The position numbers and the translations under genes were made by a program. Below are positions 24,176 to 32,864 of a DNA stretch of 51,467 bases, piece by piece (the stretch's first letter is position 1; every line of letters starts with the position of its first letter). The notes under the pieces were generated by a model, which saw only the letters and a program-made list of their open reading frames with translations, searched no databases and had not been told where the DNA came from. The DNA lies in the NCBI GenBank assembly GCA_035635555.1, contig DASQAT010000058.1, positions 1 through 51,467 on the forward strand, given 5' to 3'. This DNA is from Candidatus Dormiibacterota bacterium (lineage in GTDB: Bacteria; Acidobacteriota; Polarisedimenticolia; Gp22-AA2).

Positions 24176-25921
24176 ATGAGAACCATCCGCACAGCGATGG
24201 CGATCGGTCTTCTTTGTGTCCCGGCGGTCGTGCGCGCCGAGGACCATGACGCCACCCTGTCGTCCATCATCGCCCGCGCCTCCGAACGACCGATCCTTCT
24301 CGATGGGGCGCCGCCGGACGCGGGGGACATCCTGGCGGCCGCCGCCGGTGTGGACAGCTTCCCGGTCGGGTGCGCCACACCCCTGTCGCTGCTGCTCGCC
24401 CGGCCTGAGTCTCCGCTGCCCCCTTCGCTGCAGCAGGCGGCGGCCTCGATCGCGGCCCGGCCGGTCCTGGATTCCGAGAAGATCAGCATCGTTCACGAGG
24501 GACGGTTCGCGATCCATTACTCCGGTTCCCTCTCCCCGTCGGGGCTCATGTCGATCGATCGCGACCGGAACGGTGTCCCCGACCTGGTCGACCGGATCGC
24601 GGAGGCGCTCGGTGCGGCGCGCTCGTCCCTGGTGGCGCGCCTCGGATTTCCTCCGCCGGCCGCGGAAGGAGAGCGCCTCGACGTCTTCGTCGTGGCCCTC
24701 GGACGCGGCATCGAAGGATTCGTCGTGCCGCGCATCGAGGGAGGCGTGTCAGCCGAAGGTGGTGTGCCGGGACGCTCCCCCTTCGTGATCCTCGACGCGG
24801 GTCTCACCGCCGATCGGGTGATGCCCGCGACCCTGCACCAGGTCGCGCACCTGTCGCTCCTGTCGCTGTCCGCGCGCGCTCCTCTCTATTGGGCCGAGGG
24901 GACCGCCTCGTACCTGACCCTCCTGGCGACCGGCGACCTGCGGGCGCACGACGCGGCGCTGCGCGCCCGGCTGTCGCTCCCCGGCCGCGGCCTGGCGTCG
25001 GACAGCCTCCTCCTGATGGAAGGCGGTCTCCTGTGGCCGCAGTTCCTGTCGGAGCGCGCCGGCGACCCATCCATCGTGAGGCAGATCTGGCAGGAGAGCG
25101 CTGCGCAGGGGCTGGATCCGCTGGCGGCGACCGATTCCGTTCTGCGGCGGTCGGGCCGATCTCTTGCGGAAGCGGCTCGCGAATACGCCGCCTGGAACCT
25201 GTTCACGGGGGACAGGGACGATGGCCAGCACTACGCCTCGGGTCGATTCCTCCCGGCCTCCTCCCTGTCACCGGCCGGATCCGAGACGCCGGTCCGGTTC
25301 GAGCCGGCCGAGCCCGTCGAACCGCTCGGCTCCACGGCCTTCCGACTCCCCGGGGACGGCCGGCGCGGCACAGTCGACTTCGAGTTCTCCGCCGAGGGAG
25401 GCCATCCGGGAGCCGATCTCCTGGTGTTCTACCGCCCGTGGGGCCCGCAGCCGGTCCTGGTGCCGGTCCTCTTCGACGCCTCCGGGAGCGGCCGCGTCTC
25501 GGTTCCCTGGGCCGACGCCCGCGAAGCCTGGATCGTCCTGCGCAACGACGCCCTTCCCGGCGGCGGCAGCGCACGGTTCGAGGCCAGGGCCCTTGCCGAT
25601 CCCTACGCACCGTACGATCTCGCGTCGTTCACGGCCTCGGAGATGGGGGGATCGATGCTCCTGGAGTGGACGACCGCTTCCGAGAAGGGGCTCGTGGCCT
25701 GGAACGTCTACCGCGCCGAGACACCGGGCGGCCCGTTCACGCGGCTGAACTCGGTGGCCGTCCCGGCCATGGGGGACAGCGCGTCGGACACCGGCTACAT
25801 CTTCGTGGACGACGTCGCCCGACCCGGGCGCCGCTACTACTACCTGCTGGAAGGTCTCACCGATCTCGGTCTCCCGCAGCGCTCGCATGTCGCCAGCGGC
25901 CGGATCGCGTCGGTGCGGTAG
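24176..25921 (+). CDS. secreted MXAN_6640-like protein with degenerate HExxH site
   Basis: This is a 581-residue secreted protein with a signal peptide ending near VRAED. The segment SIDRDRNGVPDLVDRIAEAL is followed by LDVFVVAL, and a putative metallopeptidase core comes next. The expected zinc motif HExxH reads H221-Q-V-A-H225, so the catalytic Glu is replaced by Gln. The downstream WAEGTASYL (E241) corresponds to the third-ligand segment in related putative metallopeptidases (MXAN_6640 type). Residues about 480-581 look like a fibronectin-III-like domain (LLEWTTASEKGLVAWNVYR). It may be a pseudo-enzyme or a binding protein. It has its own promoter and converges with the CRTAC1 gene, 4 nt apart. 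Family assignment is from remembered motifs and is moderate. Confidence 0.72.
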   Translation: MRTIRTAMAIGLLCVPAVVRAEDHDATLSSIIARASERPILLDGAPPDAGDILAAAAGVDSFPVGCATPLSLLLARPESPLPPSLQQAAASIAARPVLDSEKISIVHEGRFAIHYSGSLSPSGLMSIDRDRNGVPDLVDRIAEALGAARSSLVARLGFPPPAAEGERLDVFVVALGRGIEGFVVPRIEGGVSAEGGVPGRSPFVILDAGLTADRVMPATLHQVAHLSLLSLSARAPLYWAEGTASYLTLLATGDLRAHDAALRARLSLPGRGLASDSLLLMEGGLLWPQFLSERAGDPSIVRQIWQESAAQGLDPLAATDSVLRRSGRSLAEAAREYAAWNLFTGDRDDGQHYASGRFLPASSLSPAGSETPVRFEPAEPVEPLGSTAFRLPGDGRRGTVDFEFSAEGGHPGADLLVFYRPWGPQPVLVPVLFDASGSGRVSVPWADAREAWIVLRNDALPGGGSARFEARALADPYAPYDLASFTASEMGGSMLLEWTTASEKGLVAWNVYRAETPGGPFTRLNSVAVPAMGDSASDTGYIFVDDVARPGRRYYYLLEGLTDLGLPQRSHVASGRIASVR

Positions 25922-25925
25922 GTCC

Positions 25926-27683
25926 TCATTTTTCCGGGACCCGTGTCCCTTTCCCCTGCTCGAGCGTCACGAACCGATCGACCGGCAACGCGGCGAATTC
26001 TTCCCTGAACCCGCTGCGGCCGGGCCAGCGCACGATCACCCGGTCGATCGTCGCGGCCGACCCCAGCCCGAAGTGCAGCCGGCGGTCGCCCTGGGACAGG
26101 TACGACATCCCCGTGCGGGCGTAGCGCACCTGGCGCGCGCCGCCGGCCTCGAGCGCGACGAACGCCCCGATCGCGTCGCGATTCGGCGGCGCGCCGGCGA
26201 GGGTGATCGTGACCCAGTGACGGCCGGGGCTGCCCGTGTTGCGCAGGAGGAGGGCGGGGCGATCGCTCTGCGTCAGGACGATGTCCTCGTCTCCGTCGTC
26301 GTCGTAGTCGAAGGGGACGGCGCCGCGGCCGACGTACAGCCCGCCGAGGGGCGCCGCGGCCGGATAGGCCAGACGTTCGAAGCGGTCGCCGCCGAGGTTC
26401 CGGTACAGCGCCGCGCGCTGCTCGAACGTGATCGTGTCGCTGTAGAGACCGATGTTGTCGATGATGTGTCCGTTCGCCACGAAGACGTCCAGGTCGCCGT
26501 CGTTGTCGGCGTCGAAGAAGAACGTCCCGAAGCCGAGATCGAGCAGTGACGGCGACCCGAGCCCCGAGACGAAGCTGCGGTCGGAGAACAGGCCATGGCC
26601 GTCGTTGTGGTACAGCTCATTGGTCTCCTCCGACAGGTTGGTGACGAAGATGTCCAGAAGACCGTCGTTGTCGTAATCGGCCATGTCGGTCCCCATCCCC
26701 GCCTGCGGCACGCCGTCCTCCGACAGCGCCGTGCCGGCATACTGGGCCACCTCCTCGAAGGTGCCGTCCCCCCGGTTTCTCCACAGAAAATTCGGCGTGT
26801 CGTCGTTGGCGACGTAGATGTCCTGGTCACCGTCGCCGTCGTAGTCGCCGAAGACGACGCCCAGACCCTTGCCGGTCGTGTCCACGATCCCGGCCCTCTT
26901 CGAGACGTCCTCGAACGTCCCGTCCCCCCGGTTCCTGTAGAACGCGTCCGGCTGCGGATCGAAGTTGCGCGGGTGGCAGACCGTCCGATAACCGGGCCGG
27001 TTCTCGCCGCAGTAGAGGTTGTTGGCCTCATCGAAGGCGACATAGTTCGCCACGTACAGGTCCAGGTCGCCGTCGCCGTCGGCATCCGCCAGCGAGGCGC
27101 TCGTCGCCCAGAGGCCGTTGGCCGCCCCGGATCGGTTCGTCGCGTCCGTGAACGTGCCGTCGCCGTTGTTGCGGTACAGGACGTTCGGACCGTAATAGGT
27201 CACGTACAGATCGCGATCGCCATCGCCGTCCACATCCCCCGCCACGCAACCGAAGCCGTACCGATCGGGTCCGCCCACACCCGCCTTTTCCGTGACGTCC
27301 TCGAATCGTCCGTGCCCGAGGTTGCGATACAGCGCCGAGCGCAGGGGGCCCTTCGGCGTGAACCCGGGGAGCCGGCCGCTCTGGACAAAATAAATGTCTT
27401 GAAGACCGTCGCCGTCGTAGTCGAACACGCACACGCCCGAGCCGAGCGTTTCGAGGATGAACTTCTGTCCGGTGGCGCCGTTGACGTGGCGGAACCGGAT
27501 GCCCGCCGCGGCGGTGACGTCCTCGAAACGGGCCCCGTCCGGACCCAGCGACGCCGGATCGGTCCCTGGCGAGGGGGCGGGATCCCGCGCACCCCCCGGG
27601 CAGGCCGACATCAGCGAGGCGAGCGCCGCCAGAAGCAGGACGGCGGCGGGTCGTTCCGGACCCGCGCGAGGCGCCGCGCTCAC
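25926..27683 (-). CDS. CRTAC1-family VCBS/FG-GAP repeat protein with ASPIC/UnbV domain
   Basis: This 585-residue exported protein has an N-terminal hydrophobic segment ending LMSAC, a borderline lipobox. It then has about six FG-GAP/VCBS blades with calcium-type loops (DYDGDG, DVDGDGDRD, DADGDGDLD, DYDGDGDQD, DYDNDG, DADNDGDLD). It closes with an ASPIC/UnbV domain (NRDAIGAFVALEAGG, IDRVIVRWPG). Such proteins form beta-propellers and are abundant in Acidobacteriota and Planctomycetes; their role is unclear. Start is GTG, overlapping the stop of the upstream TPR gene (GTGA at 27680-27683). This two-gene pairing is a recurrent arrangement and suggests they act together. Confidence 0.92.
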   Translation of the reverse strand: MSAAPRAGPERPAAVLLLAALASLMSACPGGARDPAPSPGTDPASLGPDGARFEDVTAAAGIRFRHVNGATGQKFILETLGSGVCVFDYDGDGLQDIYFVQSGRLPGFTPKGPLRSALYRNLGHGRFEDVTEKAGVGGPDRYGFGCVAGDVDGDGDRDLYVTYYGPNVLYRNNGDGTFTDATNRSGAANGLWATSASLADADGDGDLDLYVANYVAFDEANNLYCGENRPGYRTVCHPRNFDPQPDAFYRNRGDGTFEDVSKRAGIVDTTGKGLGVVFGDYDGDGDQDIYVANDDTPNFLWRNRGDGTFEEVAQYAGTALSEDGVPQAGMGTDMADYDNDGLLDIFVTNLSEETNELYHNDGHGLFSDRSFVSGLGSPSLLDLGFGTFFFDADNDGDLDVFVANGHIIDNIGLYSDTITFEQRAALYRNLGGDRFERLAYPAAAPLGGLYVGRGAVPFDYDDDGDEDIVLTQSDRPALLLRNTGSPGRHWVTITLAGAPPNRDAIGAFVALEAGGARQVRYARTGMSYLSQGDRRLHFGLGSAATIDRVIVRWPGRSGFREEFAALPVDRFVTLEQGKGTRVPEK

Positions 27684-28888
27684 GGCCGATCCCCCGTCTG
27701 CACTTCCAGGGCGGCCCCCTGGGAGCGGGACTGCAGGTCGTTGAAGATCGTCATCTCTTTCTGGAACAGGTCCTGCTCGCCGCGCGCCATGTAGATGCCG
27801 GCCAGATAGTAATGCGGCTCCGCGAGCTGGGGGTTCATCGCGATCGCCTTCCGGAGCGCCTCGATCGCCTGGTCCATCCGGTTGGCCTTGGCGTAGGCCC
27901 GTCCCAGCTCCGCGAGCGCGCGATCGTTTCTGGGGTCCAGGGAAAGACAGAGCTCGAGCTCCCGCCTGGCCCCCTCCAAGTCATCGAGCGCGATGTAGGT
28001 CGAGCCCAGATGAAGATGGACCTGGGGGTCGCCCGGGTCCTGGCGTGCGATCGTCTGGAACTCCAGGAGGGCCGTCGTGTAGTCTTCACTGTTGAAGGCG
28101 GCGACCCCCCTGATGCGGTGGTCGCGCACGCGCTCCTCGACGTGGGCCCGCGACAGGGCCTCCTGTTGCGTCCTGCGCCAGCCCACGGCCTCGTCCCCGC
28201 GGCCGAGACGGGTCGCGATCGTCACCAGGTGGCTCAGCGCGCCGAGGTGCGAGGGCGAGAGGTCGTGGACGTGGCGCATCTCCCCCGCCGCCTCCACGAG
28301 CGCGCTCTTCTGCTCGAGGGCCAGACCCAGCACGTAGTGAGCCTCCGGATTCGCGGGCTGCCGGGCGATGACCCTTCGCGCCCCGGCTTCGGCTTCGGCC
28401 GATCGTCCCATGCGGACGTCGAGGAGGGCCCCCTTCAGGCCGGCGACCGGATTCTCGGGATCGCGCTGCCTCACCTCCGCCAGGATCGCCGCCGCCTCGT
28501 CGTAGCGTCCCGTATCGATGCAGACGGACGCCAGGCCGATGCGGGCGCCGATCGAGGCGGGCTCTATCAGGAGTGCCGCGCGGAAGCTCTCCTCGGCCTG
28601 TTTCCACCGATCGCTGCGGGCGTAGATCGATCCGAGCGCCTCCAGGACGCGCCTGTCCCGTGGCGCGCCGCGCAAAGCGCTCGCGAGCTGTGCTTCGGCC
28701 CCCTTCAAGTCCCCCTGCCTGTAAAGCTGCAGACCGGCCTCGAGCGAAGCCGGCCGGATCGGCCCGTCGTCCGCGCTCCTCTCCGTGGCGGGGGCGGACG
28801 TGCCGCCGCCCGGGCCGCAGGCCCAGAGCAGGGGGACGACCGCGAGCGCGCAGAGCGTCGTCGCGGTTCGCACGTTCGAGAGAGGCAT
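27680..28888 (-). CDS. TPR-repeat lipoprotein
   Basis: This is a 402-residue protein. A signal peptide ends LLWAC (C24) and is followed by a Gly/Ser/Ala linker. About eight to nine tetratricopeptide repeats follow from about residue 50, with the W-LG-Y-A-F-A-P pattern visible in LEALGSIYARSDRWKQAEESFRAAL-like units and NPQLAEPHYYLAGIYMARGE at the end. It is a protein-protein interaction scaffold, likely anchored in the envelope. It is co-translated with the CRTAC1 gene. A TAAAAT element lies 6 nt before the ATG with no Shine-Dalgarno between, so this may also be a leaderless start. Confidence 0.88.
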   Translation of the reverse strand: MPLSNVRTATTLCALAVVPLLWACGPGGGTSAPATERSADDGPIRPASLEAGLQLYRQGDLKGAEAQLASALRGAPRDRRVLEALGSIYARSDRWKQAEESFRAALLIEPASIGARIGLASVCIDTGRYDEAAAILAEVRQRDPENPVAGLKGALLDVRMGRSAEAEAGARRVIARQPANPEAHYVLGLALEQKSALVEAAGEMRHVHDLSPSHLGALSHLVTIATRLGRGDEAVGWRRTQQEALSRAHVEERVRDHRIRGVAAFNSEDYTTALLEFQTIARQDPGDPQVHLHLGSTYIALDDLEGARRELELCLSLDPRNDRALAELGRAYAKANRMDQAIEALRKAIAMNPQLAEPHYYLAGIYMARGEQDLFQKEMTIFNDLQSRSQGAALEVQTGDRP

Positions 28889-28894
28889 CCCGTC

Positions 28895-28900
28895 ATTTTA
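28895..28900 (-). promoter_or_regulatory. -10-like element at the TPR gene start
   Basis: TAAAAT on the minus strand ends 6 nt before the ATG at 28888, the same layout as at recG. No clear -35 box is seen. Confidence 0.35.
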
Positions 28901-28981
28901 GCAGCAGAGGAGATTGTCCCCCGCGGGTCGCGTCAGGTGGAGGAGGTCCCGGGACGAGGGCCGCGAGCGTCCGTTTCTCGG

Positions 28982-28987
28982 TATACT
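28982..28987 (+). promoter_or_regulatory. -10-like element before argS
   Basis: TATACT precedes the argS start by 23 nt and would start transcription near 28994, leaving a short leader with AGGAGG at 29001-29006. A -35 box is not obvious. Confidence 0.4.
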
Positions 28988-29010
28988 GCGCCGCGCCCGA
29001 AGGAGGGTCC

Positions 29011-30972
29011 TTGGAAGACATCAAGCAGGCGGTCGCCGGCGCTCTCGAGACGATTGTGCGGGAGAAGTACGAGGCGGCCCCGGGCCTGATCGCCGTGGAG
29101 TATCCACCACGGCCGGGGATGGGTGACCTCGCCACACCCGTCGCCTTCGAACTGGCGAAGCGCCTGCGGCGCCCGCCGCGGCAGATCGCCCAGGAGCTGG
29201 CGGCCTCGTTCCCTGCGCTGCCGGGTGTGCTCCGCGTCGAGGCGGGCGGGGCCGGCTATCTGAATATTTTCCTCGATCGCACAGCCGCCGCGCGCGCGCT
29301 GGCGCGCGAGATCGAAGCCCCCCCCCGGCCCGCCGGGGGCCAGGGCAAGATCATCGTCGAGCACACCAACATCAACCCGAACAAGGCGGCGCACATCGGC
29401 CACCTCCGGAACGCCGTGCTCGGCGACACCCTGGCCCGCTGCCTGCGGTTCTTCGGCCACGAGGTGGAGGTGCAGAATTACATCGACGACACGGGTGTGC
29501 AGGTCGCCGACATCGTGATCGGCTTCCGCGAGATCCTGCGCGCGGGACTGGATGAGGCGCGGGCGGTCCCCGGGAAGTTCGACGTCTTCTGCTGGGACCT
29601 CTACGCGCGGGTCACGGACCTGTACGAGCAGAGACCCGAGACGCAGGAGCTCCGGCCGGCGGTCCTCAAGCACCTCGAGGAGCGCCAGGGGGACGACGCC
29701 GGGCTCGCAGCGTACGTGGCGCGGCGCATCGTGAACTGTCATCTCGACACCATGACGCGAATCGGCGTCCGTTACGACCTCCTGCCGTGGGAGAGCGACA
29801 TCCTGGCCCATCGCTTCTGGGATCGCGCGTTCGAGCTCCTCAAGAAGAAGAAGGCGATCGAGCGCGTGACCACGGGCGATCGCGCGGGCTGCTGGGTGAT
29901 GCCCCTGGAGGGGCCGCGGTTCGCCGAGCTGAAGGAAGGCGAAAAAATCATCGTGCGCAGCAACGGCACGGTGACCTACGTGGGCAAGGACATCGCCTAC
30001 CAGCTGTGGAAATTCGGCCTGCTCGACGCCAACTTCGACTATGCCGTGTTCCGGAGCGAGGGGGACGGCCACATCGTCTGGACCAGCACCAGCGATCAGA
30101 GGGAGCGGCAGGCCGAGCACCCCGGGTTCGGCGGAGCGGAGCGCGTCTACAACGTCATCGACGTGCGTCAGGGATACCTGCAGGCGATCGTCGTCGAGGG
30201 TCTGAAGGCGCTCGGGCACGCGGCCCAGGCGGAGCGCTCCATCCATTTCGCGTACGAGATGGTGGCGCTCACGCCCGCGAGCGCCGGGAAGCTCGGGGTG
30301 TCCCTGTCGGACGAGGACCGTCAGCGCTCGTACGTCGAGATGTCGGGCCGGCGCGGCCTGGGTGTGAAGGCCGACGACCTCCTCGACGCGCTCGAACGTC
30401 AGGCCCTCGACGAGATCAAGTCCAGGAACCCCGGGATCGAACAGGACGAGTCGCGCGCTCTGGCGCGCGCCATCTCGATCGGCGCCCTGCGCTATCTGAT
30501 GGTGAAGTACACGCGCAACCGGGTCCTGGCGTTCGATTTCGACGAGGCGCTGTCGTTCGAGGGGGAGACCGGTCCCTACCTTCAGTATGCCGTGGTGCGG
30601 GCGGGCGGAATCTTCGAGAAGATGGCGACGGCGGGCGGACCGGACGAAACGACCGCCGCCCGCTGGGCGCGCGAGACGACGTTCGACCTGCCGCCGGGAG
30701 AGGCGGCCGAGGAGCACTGGGCGCTCCTGACGCTCATCGCCCGGTTCCGCGAGACGGTCCAGCAGGCGGTGGAGTCGCTCGAGCTTTCGCAGATCGCCAA
30801 GTACGCCTTCACCCTGGCGCAGCGATTCAATGCCTTCTACCACAAGTACCCCGTGATGCAGGAGCCCGACCCGCGCTTCAAACAGGTTCGCGTGGTGCTC
30901 ACGTACCTTTTTCTTTCCCAGATGCGGCACGCCTTCGGCCTGATGGGAATCCCCGAGCCCGAGAGGATGTAA
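29011..30972 (+). CDS. argS: arginine--tRNA ligase
   Basis: This class I aminoacyl-tRNA synthetase charges tRNA-Arg with arginine in the cytoplasm. The 653-residue protein has the N-terminal Add-1 domain, then the catalytic Rossmann fold with NPNKAAHIGHLRNAVLGD (HIGH at 128-131). The KMSKS-equivalent loop reads MSGRRG (from M444), a common substitution in ArgRS. The C-terminal DALR anticodon-binding domain starts with the family's GETGPYLQYAVVRA (about 530) and ends FGLMGIPEPERM. The start codon is TTG, four bases after a perfect AGGAGG; no other start fits the domain boundary. Confidence 0.96.
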   Translation: MEDIKQAVAGALETIVREKYEAAPGLIAVEYPPRPGMGDLATPVAFELAKRLRRPPRQIAQELAASFPALPGVLRVEAGGAGYLNIFLDRTAAARALAREIEAPPRPAGGQGKIIVEHTNINPNKAAHIGHLRNAVLGDTLARCLRFFGHEVEVQNYIDDTGVQVADIVIGFREILRAGLDEARAVPGKFDVFCWDLYARVTDLYEQRPETQELRPAVLKHLEERQGDDAGLAAYVARRIVNCHLDTMTRIGVRYDLLPWESDILAHRFWDRAFELLKKKKAIERVTTGDRAGCWVMPLEGPRFAELKEGEKIIVRSNGTVTYVGKDIAYQLWKFGLLDANFDYAVFRSEGDGHIVWTSTSDQRERQAEHPGFGGAERVYNVIDVRQGYLQAIVVEGLKALGHAAQAERSIHFAYEMVALTPASAGKLGVSLSDEDRQRSYVEMSGRRGLGVKADDLLDALERQALDEIKSRNPGIEQDESRALARAISIGALRYLMVKYTRNRVLAFDFDEALSFEGETGPYLQYAVVRAGGIFEKMATAGGPDETTAARWARETTFDLPPGEAAEEHWALLTLIARFRETVQQAVESLELSQIAKYAFTLAQRFNAFYHKYPVMQEPDPRFKQVRVVLTYLFLSQMRHAFGLMGIPEPERM

Positions 30973-31023
30973 GACGCTGCGCGCGCGCCGCGCCGACCGC
31001 CGGGCGGCCGTCCGACGCTGTGC

Positions 31024-31029
31024 TATGAT
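31024..31029 (+). promoter_or_regulatory. -10-like element before the S55-protein gene
   Basis: TATGAT is followed 10 nt later by the chosen ATG, matching the layout at 7082-7098. The -35 region is not recognisable. It covers the alternative ATG at 31025. Confidence 0.4.
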
Positions 31030-31039
31030 CCTCTTCCGA

Positions 31040-32863
31040 ATGAATCGTTTATCGCGTCTCCTCTGGCTCATCCTGCCACTCCTCGCCGCGCGCCCGGCAA
31101 TCGCCCAGGAGATCTTCCCGTTCAGCGAGGTCAAGACCGGCATGAAGGGGATCGGGAAGACCGTGTTCAGCGGCACCCGGGTGGAGGACTTCCAGGTCGA
31201 GGTGATCGGCACGCTCGAGCACGTCGGTCCGAGGCGCAACCTCATCCTGGTGCGGCTGTCGGGCGGCCCGCTCGCGAACACCGGCGTGCTGAGCGGCATG
31301 AGCGGCAGCCCGATCTTCTTCGGTGACCGGCTGGCGGGCGCCGTGGCCTACACCTGGGGTTTTGCGCGCGAGCCGGTGGCGGGGGTGACGCCGATCCAGG
31401 AGATGCTGGAGGTCGAGGAGAAGGAGTCCCCCGCCTCGAACCTGCCCGGGGCGCGCCGCACCGCGGCGCCCGTCACCGGCAACCCGCTGGCCCTTCTCAG
31501 GGATCCACGCGGACTGCCCGCCCACTTCACGTCCTACTTCGACGCCATCTCCCCCGCGCCCGGGAGTCCGCCGGGGATGACTCCGATCGCGACACCCCTG
31601 CTGTTCACAGGCGTGACGCAGCGGGCGATGGATCGCCTGGCGCCGGTGCTGGCGCGCGGCGGTCTCGTTCCGGTGCAGGGCGGTGCTGTGGGGAAATCAC
31701 AGACCACGACCGGAGCGGCCGAGGCGAAGATCGTCCCCGGCGGCGGCGTCGGGATGAAGCTGGTCCGCGGGGACGTCGAGTTCGCGGCCATCTGCACCGT
31801 CACCTACCGCGACAAGGACAAAGTGATGGCCTGCGGTCACCCGCTCCTGAACCTGGGCCCGACCGACCTCATCATGACCACCGCCCAGGTGAACGGCCTG
31901 TTCCCGTCGCTCCAGGAATCGTTCAAGTTCGCCTCCGCAGGCGAGGAGGTCGGCGCCTTCCGCCAGGACCGCTCCACCGGCGTGTTCGGCTATCTCGGCA
32001 AGAGGCCGCGGCTGATTCCGGTGCGCCTCGAGCTGCAGCCGCAGATGGGGCGGTCGCAGCACTACGCGTTCGACATCGTCGAGGATCCGTTCCTGGCCCC
32101 CTATCTGCTGTATGCGGCTCTCAACGGCATCCTCAGCAGCGAGGAGAAGGATTACGGCGAGGTCACCCTGTCCTACAGGGAGGGCTCCACGATCCAGGTG
32201 TCGGGAGAGGAGGACATCGAGCTCCGGAACCTGTTCGCCGGCGACCTTGCGTCGATCTACACGTCGGGCACGGTCGCCTTCATCACGCAGCTCCTGCTCA
32301 ACAACGAGTACCACCCCGTGCACGTCAATGGCATCAATCTGATCCTCGGTTACGTCGATGAACGGCGCACGGCCCGGGTGGAGCGGGCCTGGGTGAGCAA
32401 GGACCACGTGCGCCCCGGGGAGACTGTCCAGGTTTCGGCGATACTCAAGCCGTTCCGCGGCCCCGAGGTCACCCGCCAGATCGACATCAAGATTCCCGAC
32501 GAAGTCACCCAGGGTCGCCTGGTCCTGCAGGTCGGGGACGGCATGACGCTGGCGCGTGTCGAGGACGAAGGGGGGGACAGCGACGATTTCCACCCGAAGG
32601 ATCTGGGGCAGCTCATCTGGCTCATCAACCATCTGCGCAGCAACGACAAGGTGTACGCCGTGCTGTCCCGCGCCGACAATGGCATCCTGTTCCAGGGACA
32701 GAGGCTTCCCAACCTGCCGCCCTCGGTTGCTCAGGTGATGGTGCGGCCGCAGACACGCGGCAATTACCTGAGGCTGTGGTACCGTGGCGTGGCCGAGGAA
32801 ACCCTCGACACGGACTACATGCTCGCCGGCTTCAAACAACTGGCCATCGACGTGGAGGAATGA
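31040..32863 (+). CDS. secreted SpoIVB (S55) peptidase-domain protein
   Basis: This is a 607-residue protein. A signal peptide ends AIA before QEIFPFSEVKTGMKG. The S55-type nucleophile motif is SGMSGSPIFFGDRLAGAVAY with S90, and a GH motif is at ACGHPLLNLG (H267). SpoIVB has these in the opposite order (GH first, GMSGSPI later), so the domain is circularly permuted relative to SpoIVB, as I recall for similar acidobacterial proteins. The C-terminal half holds beta-rich domains. An ATG at 31025 exists, but it lies in a TATGAT -10-like element (31024-31029), so 31040 is preferred. First of a five-gene operon, 2 nt before the next start. Confidence 0.82.
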   Translation: MNRLSRLLWLILPLLAARPAIAQEIFPFSEVKTGMKGIGKTVFSGTRVEDFQVEVIGTLEHVGPRRNLILVRLSGGPLANTGVLSGMSGSPIFFGDRLAGAVAYTWGFAREPVAGVTPIQEMLEVEEKESPASNLPGARRTAAPVTGNPLALLRDPRGLPAHFTSYFDAISPAPGSPPGMTPIATPLLFTGVTQRAMDRLAPVLARGGLVPVQGGAVGKSQTTTGAAEAKIVPGGGVGMKLVRGDVEFAAICTVTYRDKDKVMACGHPLLNLGPTDLIMTTAQVNGLFPSLQESFKFASAGEEVGAFRQDRSTGVFGYLGKRPRLIPVRLELQPQMGRSQHYAFDIVEDPFLAPYLLYAALNGILSSEEKDYGEVTLSYREGSTIQVSGEEDIELRNLFAGDLASIYTSGTVAFITQLLLNNEYHPVHVNGINLILGYVDERRTARVERAWVSKDHVRPGETVQVSAILKPFRGPEVTRQIDIKIPDEVTQGRLVLQVGDGMTLARVEDEGGDSDDFHPKDLGQLIWLINHLRSNDKVYAVLSRADNGILFQGQRLPNLPPSVAQVMVRPQTRGNYLRLWYRGVAEETLDTDYMLAGFKQLAIDVEE

Positions 32864-32864
32864 C

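Noticed and set aside
25921-25941. Bidirectional terminator between convergent genes
   Set aside because: The five-base-pair GGTCC/GGACC stem has an 11-nt loop and the T-run is in the loop, not after the stem.
28933-31299. Long minus-strand frame opposite argS
   Set aside because: argS has complete synthetase motifs on the plus strand; the reverse frame is a shadow.
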